Source of the DNA: UTCHB3 sp964625575
GTDB lineage: Bacteria > Bacteroidota > Ignavibacteria > Ignavibacteriales > Ignavibacteriaceae
Length of the DNA: 64,000 bases
Assembly (NCBI GenBank): GCA_964625575.1
Contig: CAZVBQ010000003.1
Coordinates: forward strand, 235,145 to 299,144
Direction of reading: 5' to 3'
Both the position numbers and the translations under genes were made by a program. Positions 1-8,606 of the stretch are shown here, in pieces (position 1 is the stretch's first letter; each line of letters starts with the position of its first letter). A model generated the notes under the pieces. The model made no database searches, had not been told where the DNA came from, and saw only the letters and a list, made by a program, of their open reading frames with translations.

Positions 1-54
1 TCATACATCATTCCGCCGCAGGCGAATCATACTTCTTACTTCATCCTTCACACT
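1..54. repeat. dispersed repeat patch (CCGCCG-GGCGGATCA family)
   Basis: The text reads ATTCCGCCGCAGGCGAATCA followed by ACTTC and CTTCATCC-type words. It closely matches the patch at 26330-26375 inside the GH9 gene (ACTCCGCCGCGGGCGGATCA then ACTTCGTTCATCC). Each core is an imperfect palindrome around CCGCCG/CGGGCGG. The patch lies upstream of the SulP gene and has no coding potential of its own. Its left limit is outside the window. Confidence 0.6.
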
Positions 55-107
55 TAAAATATCGGTATATTTAAGGTTTGAATATTTAATCTTTCCAGAA
101 ACAAGAA

Positions 108-1808
108 ATGAACTTCAAACTTTCATGGCATAAAGATTTTGTGCCAAAAATATACTCCCTCCTTACTAAAGGCTACACAAAAGATACTTTTGTATCTGAT
201 CTTACCGCGGGAGTAATAGTAGGAATTGTCGCCCTGCCGCTCGCCATCGCTTTCGCCATCGCTTCCGGTGTTAAACCTGAACAAGGACTTTACGCGGCAA
301 TCGTAGCCGGTTTTTTTGTCGCTGCACTCAGCGGATCACGTACCCAGGTTTCAGGACCAACCGGGGCTTTCATCGTAATTATATATGGAATTGTCCAGCA
401 GTATGGATACGACGGACTCGCCGTCGCCACACTTCTTGCCGGCGTTTTCCTGGTCGTGTTGGGAATTCTCCGGTTCGGAATACTCCTCCGGTTTATACCA
501 TATTCACTGACCATTGGATTCACCACCGGTATAGCGATAATTATTTTCTCGAGTCAGATCAACGACCTGCTTGGACTCGGCATCGCGAAAGTACCTGCCG
601 ACTTCGTGGATAAATGGATAGTTTATGCCGAAAATATCAGCAAGATAAACCTTTACGCGTTCGCGATTGGTGCCGTTTCCCTGGTCTTTATCTTTGTATG
701 GGGCAAGTTCGATCTTAAGATCCCCGGTTCTCTGATCGCCATCGTAATCGGCACTCTGGTGGTTTACTATTTTAACTTGCCGGTTGAGACGATAGGTTCG
801 AAGTTCGGGTCAGTCCCCAATTCCCTTCCCGAGCCGAGGATGCCCACAATTTCGTGGCAGGTTTTCACCCAGATGTTCTCCCCCGCGTTCACCATAGCGA
901 TGCTCGCGGCGATAGAGTCACTCCTTTCAGCCGTGGTTGCTGACGGTATGATGGGCTCGCGTCATCGTTCCAACATGGAGCTCGTTTCTCAGGGGGTCGG
1001 TAATATAATATCTCCCATTTTCATGGGTATACCCGTCACGGGCGCGATCGCGAGAACGGCAACGAACATAAAAAGCGGAGGAAAAACCCCTGTCGCGGCT
1101 ATAATACACGGCGTGGTGATACTTGTTACCATGCTTCTTTTCGCGGATCTTGCTTCACTCATACCGCTTCCGGTGCTCGCGGCGATATTGATCTACGTGG
1201 CTTGGAACATGAGCGAACTCCACGCTTTCTTCAGAACCTTGAAGGGAACGGGTGCTGACAAGCTGATACTTCTTAATACCTTTTTGCTCACCTTGTTCAT
1301 CGATCTGACCGTGGCTATTGAAGTTGGGCTGGTGCTCGCGGCGCTTACATTCATCAAGAAAATGTCCGATGTCACTCAAACCAACATTGTGACGCAAAGC
1401 TTTCACCTTCCGGATGAGGGTGAAGACAAAATCACCACCACTTCTTTACCCGTGCCAAAGAATGTTGAAATATTCGAGATTTACGGAACCCTCTTCTTTG
1501 GTGCCGTTGATCAGTTCAGGGATACAATCCGCGGCATGAACAAAAAGCCCGGGATACTTGTTCTTGAAGTAAGTAAACTTCTCGTAATCGACGGTTCGGG
1601 TCTAAAAGCGATAGAAGACCTCGTGGATGACTTGAAAAAAGAAGGTACGGAATTAGTGATCTCCGGAATCCACAAACAACCGTTGTTCGAAATGACGAGA
1701 AGCGGAATTTACGACAAGATCGGTGAAGATAATTTCTTCGGCTCGCTTGACGAGACCCTGACTGAAATAGCAAAAAGAACCACCCCTGACCGGAAAATCA
1801 GAAATTGA
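108..1808 (+). CDS. SulP-family inorganic anion transporter with STAS domain
   Basis: A 566-residue SLC26/SulP secondary transporter of the inner membrane. About residues 25-420 are hydrophobic and contain family landmarks: LTAGVIVGIVALPLAIAFAI near residue 32, the QVSGPTGAF signature near residue 80 and GSRHRSNMELVSQGVGN near residue 282. The last ~110 residues form a cytoplasmic STAS domain, with GILVLEVSKLLVIDGSGL being its conserved core. SulP proteins carry sulfate, bicarbonate or other anions; the sequence does not decide which. The length is normal for bacterial SulP. It is the first gene of a packed plus-strand series, and nrnA begins 18 bp after its stop. Confidence 0.92.
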   Translation: MNFKLSWHKDFVPKIYSLLTKGYTKDTFVSDLTAGVIVGIVALPLAIAFAIASGVKPEQGLYAAIVAGFFVAALSGSRTQVSGPTGAFIVIIYGIVQQYGYDGLAVATLLAGVFLVVLGILRFGILLRFIPYSLTIGFTTGIAIIIFSSQINDLLGLGIAKVPADFVDKWIVYAENISKINLYAFAIGAVSLVFIFVWGKFDLKIPGSLIAIVIGTLVVYYFNLPVETIGSKFGSVPNSLPEPRMPTISWQVFTQMFSPAFTIAMLAAIESLLSAVVADGMMGSRHRSNMELVSQGVGNIISPIFMGIPVTGAIARTATNIKSGGKTPVAAIIHGVVILVTMLLFADLASLIPLPVLAAILIYVAWNMSELHAFFRTLKGTGADKLILLNTFLLTLFIDLTVAIEVGLVLAALTFIKKMSDVTQTNIVTQSFHLPDEGEDKITTTSLPVPKNVEIFEIYGTLFFGAVDQFRDTIRGMNKKPGILVLEVSKLLVIDGSGLKAIEDLVDDLKKEGTELVISGIHKQPLFEMTRSGIYDKIGEDNFFGSLDETLTEIAKRTTPDRKIRN

Positions 1809-1826
1809 CTTACTCTATACGACCAT

Positions 1827-2834
1827 ATGATAAATTTTAACGAAATTGTACAGATACTGAAGGATAACACGACATTCCTCCTCACCACGCACGTTAACCC
1901 CGATGCCGATGCCATCGGTTCGGAAATGGCGATGTATATCGTACTCAAACGATTAGGAAAGGATGTCAAGATTGTAAATTTCAGCCCGACACCTCCCTTC
2001 CTCGAATTTCTTGATAAGGACAGGGCGATCGAACATTACGAATCTTCACTTCACGATGATTATTTTATTAATTGCGATGTTGTGATCTCGCTCGATTTCA
2101 ACAACCCCGATCGTACGGTAAAGATGGCACCCCTTTATGACAAGCGAACCGGGTTAAAGCTTTGCATCGACCACCACCTCGAACCTGTGACTGAAAAATT
2201 CACCCACATGATCGCTATTCCGGATTACGCGGCAACTGCCCACCTTATGTTCGATCTGATTGAGAAAACAGGGGTGACCACAATAGACAACGAACTCGCG
2301 GTGCCTATATACTCCGGTATCGCCACCGACACCGGCAATTTCAGATTCGAAAGAACCACACCTGACCTTCACCGTATCGCCGCTTACCTGCTTGAGCAAG
2401 GTGTTGTACCGATCGAGATCAATGATATGATCTACGGACAGGATTCCCTTAGCAAGTTCGCCCTCCTTGGCAGGGCACTTAACTCACTCCACATCTACGG
2501 AGACGACCGTCGACTCGCCGTTATGACACTCTCGCAGAACGATTTTGAAGCAACTCACGCGATCGAATCAGACACCGAAGGTTTCATCAACCTTTGCATG
2601 GCGATTCAGGGCGTTAAACTCGGCGCGATATTCATAGAACTGAAAGAGGGATTCAAGGTATCGTTAAGGTCTAAACAAGGCTACGATATCCGCGAAATTG
2701 CCGCCCATTTCGGAGGTGGGGGTCACAAACACGCGTCCGGGATCAGGATCAGGGATTTCCACCTTTCTGATAAATTTGACGAAATTATCAACTATATGCT
2801 TCAACAAACTGAAGAGGAGAATGAAAATGTTTAA
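1827..2834 (+). CDS. nrnA: NrnA-like DHH/DHHA1 phosphoesterase (nanoRNase/pAp phosphatase)
   Basis: A 335-residue cytoplasmic DHH-superfamily phosphoesterase. The metal-binding motifs are visible: HVNPDADAIGSE (residues 22-33), SLDFNNPD (about 88-95) and DHH (115-117). The DHHA1 signature GGGGHKHASG lies at 296-305. Family members with this architecture degrade 2-5 nt RNA and/or dephosphorylate pAp, a product of sulfate assimilation, which would suit the preceding anion transporter; that link is inference. Its 3' end overlaps the aminopeptidase start by 8 bp, which suggests translational coupling. Confidence 0.9.
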   Translation: MINFNEIVQILKDNTTFLLTTHVNPDADAIGSEMAMYIVLKRLGKDVKIVNFSPTPPFLEFLDKDRAIEHYESSLHDDYFINCDVVISLDFNNPDRTVKMAPLYDKRTGLKLCIDHHLEPVTEKFTHMIAIPDYAATAHLMFDLIEKTGVTTIDNELAVPIYSGIATDTGNFRFERTTPDLHRIAAYLLEQGVVPIEINDMIYGQDSLSKFALLGRALNSLHIYGDDRRLAVMTLSQNDFEATHAIESDTEGFINLCMAIQGVKLGAIFIELKEGFKVSLRSKQGYDIREIAAHFGGGGHKHASGIRIRDFHLSDKFDEIINYMLQQTEEENENV

Positions 2835-4299
2835 ACCTGAAATTTTTGTTACGAAAGAACTCACCCATGACCCCAAGGGGATTACCCTGATATTTCTTAA
2901 AGAGGGTGACTCTCTTAGTGGTGATCTCGACAAGTTGATAGAAGAGCATAGCTTGATAGTCACTCCCCTGTCTCGTGAGTCATTCACCGGAAAATCAAAA
3001 CACCTTAACTGTACAAACGGTGAGTTTCATTTCTCCATCTTAAAATTAACCTCAAAAGAGAAAAACACAGATTTCTTCAGAGAGCGGACAACCCGGTTTT
3101 TCAGCGACCTTAACGAAACCGTGACATCAGTTGATATTATTCTCCCTTGCCATAAAGACTACGAGGAGATTTTCTCCGATCCTGATGCACTTTATCAGTC
3201 GCTTATCGAAGGTATCCACCTCGGTTGCTATCAGTTCAACAGGTACCTCTCCAAAAGTGAAGTGTTGCCTCTGAAGGTAAATCTCGTTACGACATCTGTC
3301 GAATCGACTGAAAAAATACTTGATACGACCAACAAGGTCATCGCCGGTGTAATGCTTGCCCGTGAACTCGCTAACGAACCAGCGAACGTTATCAATCCGG
3401 TTACATTTTCTGAAAAAATTGTTGAAGTGTTTGCCGGATTGCCGAACTGCACCGTTGAAATATTTGACGGCCAGAAATTGAATGAACTTAAAATGGGTGG
3501 CATACTCTCCGTTGGTGGAGGAAGTGACACACCACCAAGACTTGCCATTATCAGGTACGAACACCCTGATCCCGTAAAGCACATCGCGCTGGTGGGTAAA
3601 GGTGTAACCTTCGACTCAGGTGGTATTTCAATAAAACCTGCCCAGAATATGGGGTGGATGAAGGCCGATATGTCGGGAGCCGCTGCTGTTACAGGCGCGA
3701 TGCTGAACATCGTTAATCTTCAACTCCCGTTGAAGGTGATCGCCGCCCTTCCACTGGCAGAGAACATGCTTGGCGGTTCAGCGTACAGACCGGGCGATAT
3801 TGTTACCACCTACTCGGGTAAAACCGTTGAAGTTGATAACACCGATGCCGAGGGAAGGATTGTTCTCGCCGACGCGCTTTGGTACGCTTCAGGTGAAACT
3901 CCCGATATCATTCTTGATCTTGCCACGCTTACCGGTGCCGCCGCCGTGGCTCTTGGCGAACTAACGGCCGCGTTCTTCACACACAACGATGAACTGGCAG
4001 AATCGCTCATTGCCTCCGGTGAACTCACCCGGGAACGCGTATGGCGCATGCCCCTCTGGGATGAGTACAACAAATACATTAAAAGTGATGTTGCCGACGT
4101 TAAAAACACCGGTGGAAGATACGGTGGAGCTATCACGGCTGCGAAATTCCTCGAGAAGTTCGTTCAGAATGGAGAGAACTGGGCGCATATCGATATCGCG
4201 GGTCCCGCCATTGCCAACAGTTCAACCAGTTATTCCAAAACATGGATGACCGGTTTCGGTGTAAGATTACTGACCAATTTCCTCGGAGGTTTAAAATGA
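2827..4299 (+). CDS. pepA: leucyl aminopeptidase, peptidase family M17
   Basis: A cytosolic two-zinc aminopeptidase of 490 residues with the usual M17 layout: a variable N-terminal domain to about residue 170, then the catalytic domain. The catalytic-lysine segment GKGVTFDSGGISIKP starts near residue 257, and the family signature NTDAEGR is at 338-344. ATG 2827 was chosen because GAGGAG at 2814-2819 lies 7 nt upstream. ATG 2821 would leave only one base after that site, and an upstream in-frame ATG at 2698 lies deep in nrnA. It overlaps nrnA by 8 bp and the next gene by 4 bp (ATGA). Role: peptide turnover. Confidence 0.93.
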   Translation: MFKPEIFVTKELTHDPKGITLIFLKEGDSLSGDLDKLIEEHSLIVTPLSRESFTGKSKHLNCTNGEFHFSILKLTSKEKNTDFFRERTTRFFSDLNETVTSVDIILPCHKDYEEIFSDPDALYQSLIEGIHLGCYQFNRYLSKSEVLPLKVNLVTTSVESTEKILDTTNKVIAGVMLARELANEPANVINPVTFSEKIVEVFAGLPNCTVEIFDGQKLNELKMGGILSVGGGSDTPPRLAIIRYEHPDPVKHIALVGKGVTFDSGGISIKPAQNMGWMKADMSGAAAVTGAMLNIVNLQLPLKVIAALPLAENMLGGSAYRPGDIVTTYSGKTVEVDNTDAEGRIVLADALWYASGETPDIILDLATLTGAAAVALGELTAAFFTHNDELAESLIASGELTRERVWRMPLWDEYNKYIKSDVADVKNTGGRYGGAITAAKFLEKFVQNGENWAHIDIAGPAIANSSTSYSKTWMTGFGVRLLTNFLGGLK

Positions 4300-5138
4300 G
4301 TGAGGATGCGAGACTGTTTTCATCAGGCATTGAGTACAGTGACTACCTCGATCTTGAAAAGGCTGTTCAGACAATGGAACAGCCCTCCTTTTTCATCAAG
4401 GTTTCCAATTTTATCGGCAGTCCGATCGAAAAACTTATAGATAAGCTCCCCGAAGGAAGCCGTAACAAGATCTCCGATATTACAAACGACGCGTTGCTAA
4501 AAGGCACAAACCTTGCTGTTAAAACGCTGGAATATGTGGAATCAAACTCAGAGCATGACTCGAAAAAAATTCACAAGTTAGTGACAAGTGTTCTTGGTGG
4601 CGGTGCCGGCCTTTTCGGATTCACTGCCCTGGCGATCGAACTTCCTCTTACCACTACCGTGATGTTGAGATCGATCGCCGAGATCGCCAAAATGAATGGT
4701 GAAAACCTTTCCAGTCTTGAATCACGACTTAACTGCGTGCAAGTTTTCGCCTTTGGATCGAGAAACAGCGATGACGACGCGATGAATTCGTCATATTATG
4801 CAATTCGCGTTATCCTCGCCCGTGAGATCGCTGCCCTTGCCGGTAGACTTGAATCGATTCTAGCGGGTGAAGCCGCTTCAAGCGTTCTTAGCAAGTTTCT
4901 CGCCAAGATCACCGAAAGGTTTTCACAAAACGTTCTGATCAAATTCGTGGGTCAGGCCACACCTATCATCGGCGCTGCCGGAGGCGCAACCATTAATTAC
5001 CTCTTCACCGATTTCTATCAGGAGATCGCCACGGCTCATTTTGCCATCAGAAGGCTTGAAAGAAAATATTCCCGGGAATTGATCGAGACCGAGTATAACA
5101 GAATAGCTGACAGGCTTAAAAACAAGCAATTCGACTGA
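4296..5138 (+). CDS. EcsC-family protein
   Basis: A 280-residue protein matching the EcsC family. The diagnostic block is near residues 90-125: GGGAGLFGFTALAIELPLTT followed by a segment ending SIAEIAKMNGENL. A second glycine-rich hydrophobic stretch (TPIIGAAGGATINYLFTDFY) is near residue 230. EcsC proteins are membrane-associated and of unclear biochemical role; the name comes from an accessory gene of the Bacillus Ecs ABC transporter, and no such transporter is present here. ATG 4296 overlaps the pepA stop as ATGA with GGAGGT at 4285-4290, so this start is well supported over the ATG at 4242. Confidence 0.85.
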   Translation: MSEDARLFSSGIEYSDYLDLEKAVQTMEQPSFFIKVSNFIGSPIEKLIDKLPEGSRNKISDITNDALLKGTNLAVKTLEYVESNSEHDSKKIHKLVTSVLGGGAGLFGFTALAIELPLTTTVMLRSIAEIAKMNGENLSSLESRLNCVQVFAFGSRNSDDDAMNSSYYAIRVILAREIAALAGRLESILAGEAASSVLSKFLAKITERFSQNVLIKFVGQATPIIGAAGGATINYLFTDFYQEIATAHFAIRRLERKYSRELIETEYNRIADRLKNKQFD

Positions 5139-5147
5139 CAGGTTGAA

Positions 5148-7343
5148 GTGGCGGGACTTAATGACTCGATAAGCAAGCTGCAACTTGTTGGCCCTGCCCG
5201 TGCCAAGGCCTTCAAGAACGCCGGGATCGTCACCGTTCGCGATCTTCTTTGGTATTTCCCGTTCAGGCACATCGACCGGACAACGATCCTCACCATAGGA
5301 AAGGCTCATGATCTCGTCAGAACAGGCTTTTCGAATGAACTCACCCTGATCGGGAAAGTGCAGGAATCAAAGGTTGTTAACGCGGGTAAAAGAAAGATTC
5401 TCGCCGTCAGGGTAACGGATAAAACCGGCGAACTTGACTGTATCTGGTTTCAAGGAATCGAATATTTTTCAAAAGCATTCTCACAAGGGCAGACACTCGC
5501 CATATCCGGCAAGCCATCTCTTTCGAAAAGGGGTGACTTCCAGATCATCCATCCCGTTTTTGACAGACTCACCGATGACGAGAGCGTCAATTTCTTCAAT
5601 ACCGGCAAGATCATCCCGGTTTACTCTGTTAATCAGTTCTTCAAGGAAGCGGGTCTTGGCGAAACAGGTATCCGCAGGATCATAGAACGGGCGCTTTCCA
5701 CCTATTTTAACGATATTGAAGAGACACTTCCCATCACGATAATCGAGAAGCACGATCTCGCCCCGCTGAAGGAAACAATTCGCGAACTGCACCAGCCAAC
5801 TTCCACAATCAATGTTCAAAAAGCCCGTAAGAGGCTAAAATTCGAGGAGTTTTTCTTCTTCCAGATAAACGCGTTGGCAAACAGGGAGAAATTCAGAAGT
5901 ACCAATAAGGGGATTCAGTTCCGGGTAAGAACGGGGCTTGTGAAAGCCCTGATCGAAAGCCTCCCCTTTCAACTCACCAAGGCACAGCTTCGCGTCTTGA
6001 CCGAAATAAAAAATGACATGTTCGCACCACAGCCGATGATGCGCCTTCTTCAGGGTGATGTCGGAAGCGGAAAAACGGTAGTTGCCCTGATTGCAATGCT
6101 TATCGCGATTGATTCAGGATATCAAGCCACGATGATGGTCCCAACCGAAGTACTGGCAGCGCAACACTTCAAAAGCCTTTCAAAATTGCTCGATCTACTT
6201 AAAGGGAAAGGCGGTGAACACGATCTCAAGATCGAACTCCTCACCGGAAGCACGCCGGTGAAAGAACGGAGAAGAATCGCGGGATCGCTCGCTGATGGGA
6301 CGATAGACATACTTGTAGGCACGCACGCGTTATTCGAAGATAATGTCGAATTCCGGCAACTCGGACTGATCGTGATCGACGAACAGCATAGGTTTGGGGT
6401 TGAACAGCGCGCGCGCCTGATCCGGAAATCGGAGATGCCCGACGTTCTTGTAATGACTGCCACTCCCATACCCCGCACGCTGACAATGACGGTTTTCGGC
6501 GAACTTGACGTCTCAATTATCGATGAACTCCCTGCCAACCGTGTGCCAATACGAACCGCGATCAGAGGTGAATCGGCACTTGGAGGGGTATATAATTTTA
6601 TCAGGTCAGAGGTAAAGAACGGGAGACAGGCATTCATCGTATTCCCGCTGGTTGAAGAGTCGGAGAAGCTCGATCTGAAAGCCGCCGAACAGGGTTATGA
6701 AGAGATCTCAACGCGTCACCTCTCAGATCTGAAGGTCGGACTGCTGCACGGCAGGATGAAATGGAAGGAAAAAGAGGAAGTGATGAACCGCTTCGCCGGA
6801 AGTGAGTACGATGTCCTCGTATCAACCACGGTGATCGAGGTTGGCGTGGATATCCCCAACGCCACTGTGATGGTAATAAATGAAGCTCACAGATTTGGAC
6901 TGTCGCAACTGCATCAGCTAAGAGGAAGAATCGGACGTGGCGCGGAAAGGTCATATTGCATTCTCGTCACCCGGGATGAGATAGTTGCCTCCGCCGGAAG
7001 ACTTCACCAGCAGATCGAGTACCTGCCTCAACACATCCTTGACCGTTGGAGATCAATAACCCGCCTGAAAGCAATGGAGCAAAGCAGCGACGGGTTCAAA
7101 CTTTCAGAGATCGACCTTAAAATGAGGGGCCCCGGCGATATTTTTGGGAAGAAACAGAGCGGGATCCCCGAGTTCCGCTACTGCGATCTCGCTAACGATT
7201 CAGGAATAATGTTCGCCGCCAAGGAGCAGGCTCAATCGGTTCTTGACAATGATCCGGATCTAAAAAAAGAGGAGAACGCGGTTATCGCGCGCACCCTCGA
7301 AAAATTACTGCAATCAGGCGATAGCTTCTACGGTATCGGTTAG
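5148..7343 (+). CDS. recG: ATP-dependent DNA helicase RecG
   Basis: A 731-residue branch-migration helicase that remodels stalled forks and Holliday junctions. An N-terminal wedge/OB region (about 1-280) is followed by superfamily 2 helicase motifs: Walker A GDVGSGKT (303-310), DEQH (411-414), TATPIPRT (about 440) and QLRGRIGRG (590-598). The RecG-type end KMRGPGDIFGKKQSG is near residue 658. It is slightly longer than E. coli RecG (693). The start is GTG 5148, nine bases after the previous stop, with AGGTTGAA upstream. The stop overlaps the convergent alkylation repair gene by 4 bp. Confidence 0.96.
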   Translation: MAGLNDSISKLQLVGPARAKAFKNAGIVTVRDLLWYFPFRHIDRTTILTIGKAHDLVRTGFSNELTLIGKVQESKVVNAGKRKILAVRVTDKTGELDCIWFQGIEYFSKAFSQGQTLAISGKPSLSKRGDFQIIHPVFDRLTDDESVNFFNTGKIIPVYSVNQFFKEAGLGETGIRRIIERALSTYFNDIEETLPITIIEKHDLAPLKETIRELHQPTSTINVQKARKRLKFEEFFFFQINALANREKFRSTNKGIQFRVRTGLVKALIESLPFQLTKAQLRVLTEIKNDMFAPQPMMRLLQGDVGSGKTVVALIAMLIAIDSGYQATMMVPTEVLAAQHFKSLSKLLDLLKGKGGEHDLKIELLTGSTPVKERRRIAGSLADGTIDILVGTHALFEDNVEFRQLGLIVIDEQHRFGVEQRARLIRKSEMPDVLVMTATPIPRTLTMTVFGELDVSIIDELPANRVPIRTAIRGESALGGVYNFIRSEVKNGRQAFIVFPLVEESEKLDLKAAEQGYEEISTRHLSDLKVGLLHGRMKWKEKEEVMNRFAGSEYDVLVSTTVIEVGVDIPNATVMVINEAHRFGLSQLHQLRGRIGRGAERSYCILVTRDEIVASAGRLHQQIEYLPQHILDRWRSITRLKAMEQSSDGFKLSEIDLKMRGPGDIFGKKQSGIPEFRYCDLANDSGIMFAAKEQAQSVLDNDPDLKKEENAVIARTLEKLLQSGDSFYGIG

Positions 7344-8020
7344 ATCAGTTTCGCCTGTATCCGCGGTGAAGAGAGATGTTTCACGCAATCGGGCGCCTGA
7401 CATGAGTTGAATCCATAATCAACTTCCACTTTCCCGATCTTTCTCGCCACTCCAAGAGCCCTTTCATTTAGCGTCTTGTTTATCTGACCCAGCCCAAGCA
7501 GACAGTTGTTCATGGCATCCTTCACAAAATTCTCTTCGCCTTGAATCTCTCTCTCGATCCTCTCCAATATTTGTGAAGCGAACTCAGTCTTAACGGGTTT
7601 TTCACCCTTGATCATACCTGCCAAAAGATTGAATCCGATCCTCCGTTTCAGGTCGTTTTTCTCATTGATCCACTCCAAAACCAGTTCTTTCTTGAACGGT
7701 ACGGCACTTAAAAGGTTTGACACATAGGCGTAAGACATCATCCAGAAGTCGAGGTCGTTAAGTTGCTCTTCGACGCGTTCCCGGGTGAGTTGTTTTGGAT
7801 CGTCAATCAAAACGGAGATGATCCGCATGTCGTAATTTCTCTGCTCCCAAAGTTCACGGGCAAGCACCACGTCTTGTTTCAACTTTTTAGTGAATGCCTT
7901 TATTTTGGTAAGGCCGATCCCGTAAGTTGACATGTTTGAGAGACCAGCGTTCTCCCAAGATCTGATTCCCCTCTCGTCTTTGTTTTCTTCCAGCCACGCT
8001 TTGATCTCGTTGAGGTTCAT
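7340..8020 (-). CDS. AlkD-like DNA alkylation repair protein (HEAT-like)
   Basis: A 226-residue helical-repeat protein of the AlkC/AlkD-type DNA alkylation repair family, which excises bulky or cationic alkylpurines. Recognisable segments are YGIGLTKIKAFTKKLKQD near residue 34, ARELWEQRNYDMRIISVLI near 55, DLDFWMMSYAYVSNL near 92, and the C-terminal YGFNSCQAPDCVKHL. ATG 8020 gives the normal N-terminus (MNLNEIKAWLEE) with GGA 7 bases upstream; the extension to 8098 is unlike the family and would run across the divergent gene's start. The gene converges on recG. Confidence 0.82.
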   Translation of the reverse strand: MNLNEIKAWLEENKDERGIRSWENAGLSNMSTYGIGLTKIKAFTKKLKQDVVLARELWEQRNYDMRIISVLIDDPKQLTRERVEEQLNDLDFWMMSYAYVSNLLSAVPFKKELVLEWINEKNDLKRRIGFNLLAGMIKGEKPVKTEFASQILERIEREIQGEENFVKDAMNNCLLGLGQINKTLNERALGVARKIGKVEVDYGFNSCQAPDCVKHLSSPRIQAKLI

Positions 8021-8076
8021 TCTTATGTCCGTTTTTGTTAAATTTTGGAATGCATAATAAAAAAATCTACCGCGAT

Positions 8077-8553
8077 ATGAAAACAATATTATTCTCATCC
8101 ATTATAATTTCGTTCTATTTCACCGGATGTGTAAAAGAAAACACACCACCACCCTCACAGGAGTATGCCGTTTTTATGACGGTTGACAAACTGTTCAAGG
8201 CTTTTGAACAGAGGGACACTCTCGCCCACGACACCCTTTGGCTGAAATCGCCCGAGCTCGTGGCGTTTGGTATTTACGACAAAGCTGAATATTTCGGTTG
8301 GGAGGAAATGCGAAGCCACATTTTACAGTCCTCACGCTTTATGCAGGCGGTACACTTTACGATCCGTTGCAAAGAGATCAGGATGTCACAATCAAAAACT
8401 GTTGCCTGGTTTGCTGTGGTCGCCGATCAGCAATACCAAACCCCAGAGGGAGTGTTTGAGAATAATAACATCCGGTACACCGGAGTGCTCGAGAAGCGCG
8501 GCACCCGCTGGCTCATCACCCAGTTCCATGGGTCTTTACCGTTTAAGCAATAA
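8077..8553 (+). CDS. putative lipoprotein with NTF2/SnoaL-like (DUF4440-type) fold
   Basis: A 158-residue protein beginning with a lipoprotein signal peptide (ILFSSIIISFYFTGC, lipid-attachment Cys near residue 17). The mature part resembles SnoaL/DUF4440 proteins: FKAFEQRDTLAHDTLW near the start, an FGWEEMRSHI segment, then alternating strands ending GTRWLITQFHGSLP. This cone-shaped fold appears in enzymes and binding proteins, so the ligand cannot be named. ATG 8077 places the signal peptide correctly; the ATG at 8035 would put 14 polar residues before it. It is divergent from the AlkD-like gene, with 56 bp between starts. Confidence 0.72.
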   Translation: MKTILFSSIIISFYFTGCVKENTPPPSQEYAVFMTVDKLFKAFEQRDTLAHDTLWLKSPELVAFGIYDKAEYFGWEEMRSHILQSSRFMQAVHFTIRCKEIRMSQSKTVAWFAVVADQQYQTPEGVFENNNIRYTGVLEKRGTRWLITQFHGSLPFKQ

Positions 8554-8579
8554 AAAAAGCCCCCGGGTCACGAGGGCTT
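8552..8579 (-). terminator. rho-independent terminator for the T9SS cargo gene
   Basis: On the minus strand AAGCCC (8579-8574) and GGGCTT (8562-8557) form a 6-bp stem, with extra G/C around the loop, followed by a run of seven U. It lies 27 bp past the stop of the gene at 8607-10184. There is no T run on the plus strand, so it serves the leftward gene. Confidence 0.8.
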
Positions 8580-8606
8580 GAGAGTCGAAGGTTGTTGAAA
8601 AGGAAA

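Noticed and set aside
2698..2826. Upstream extension of the aminopeptidase gene
   Set aside because: It lies within nrnA coding sequence, is unlike M17 proteins, and ATG 2827 has a well-spaced ribosome-binding site.
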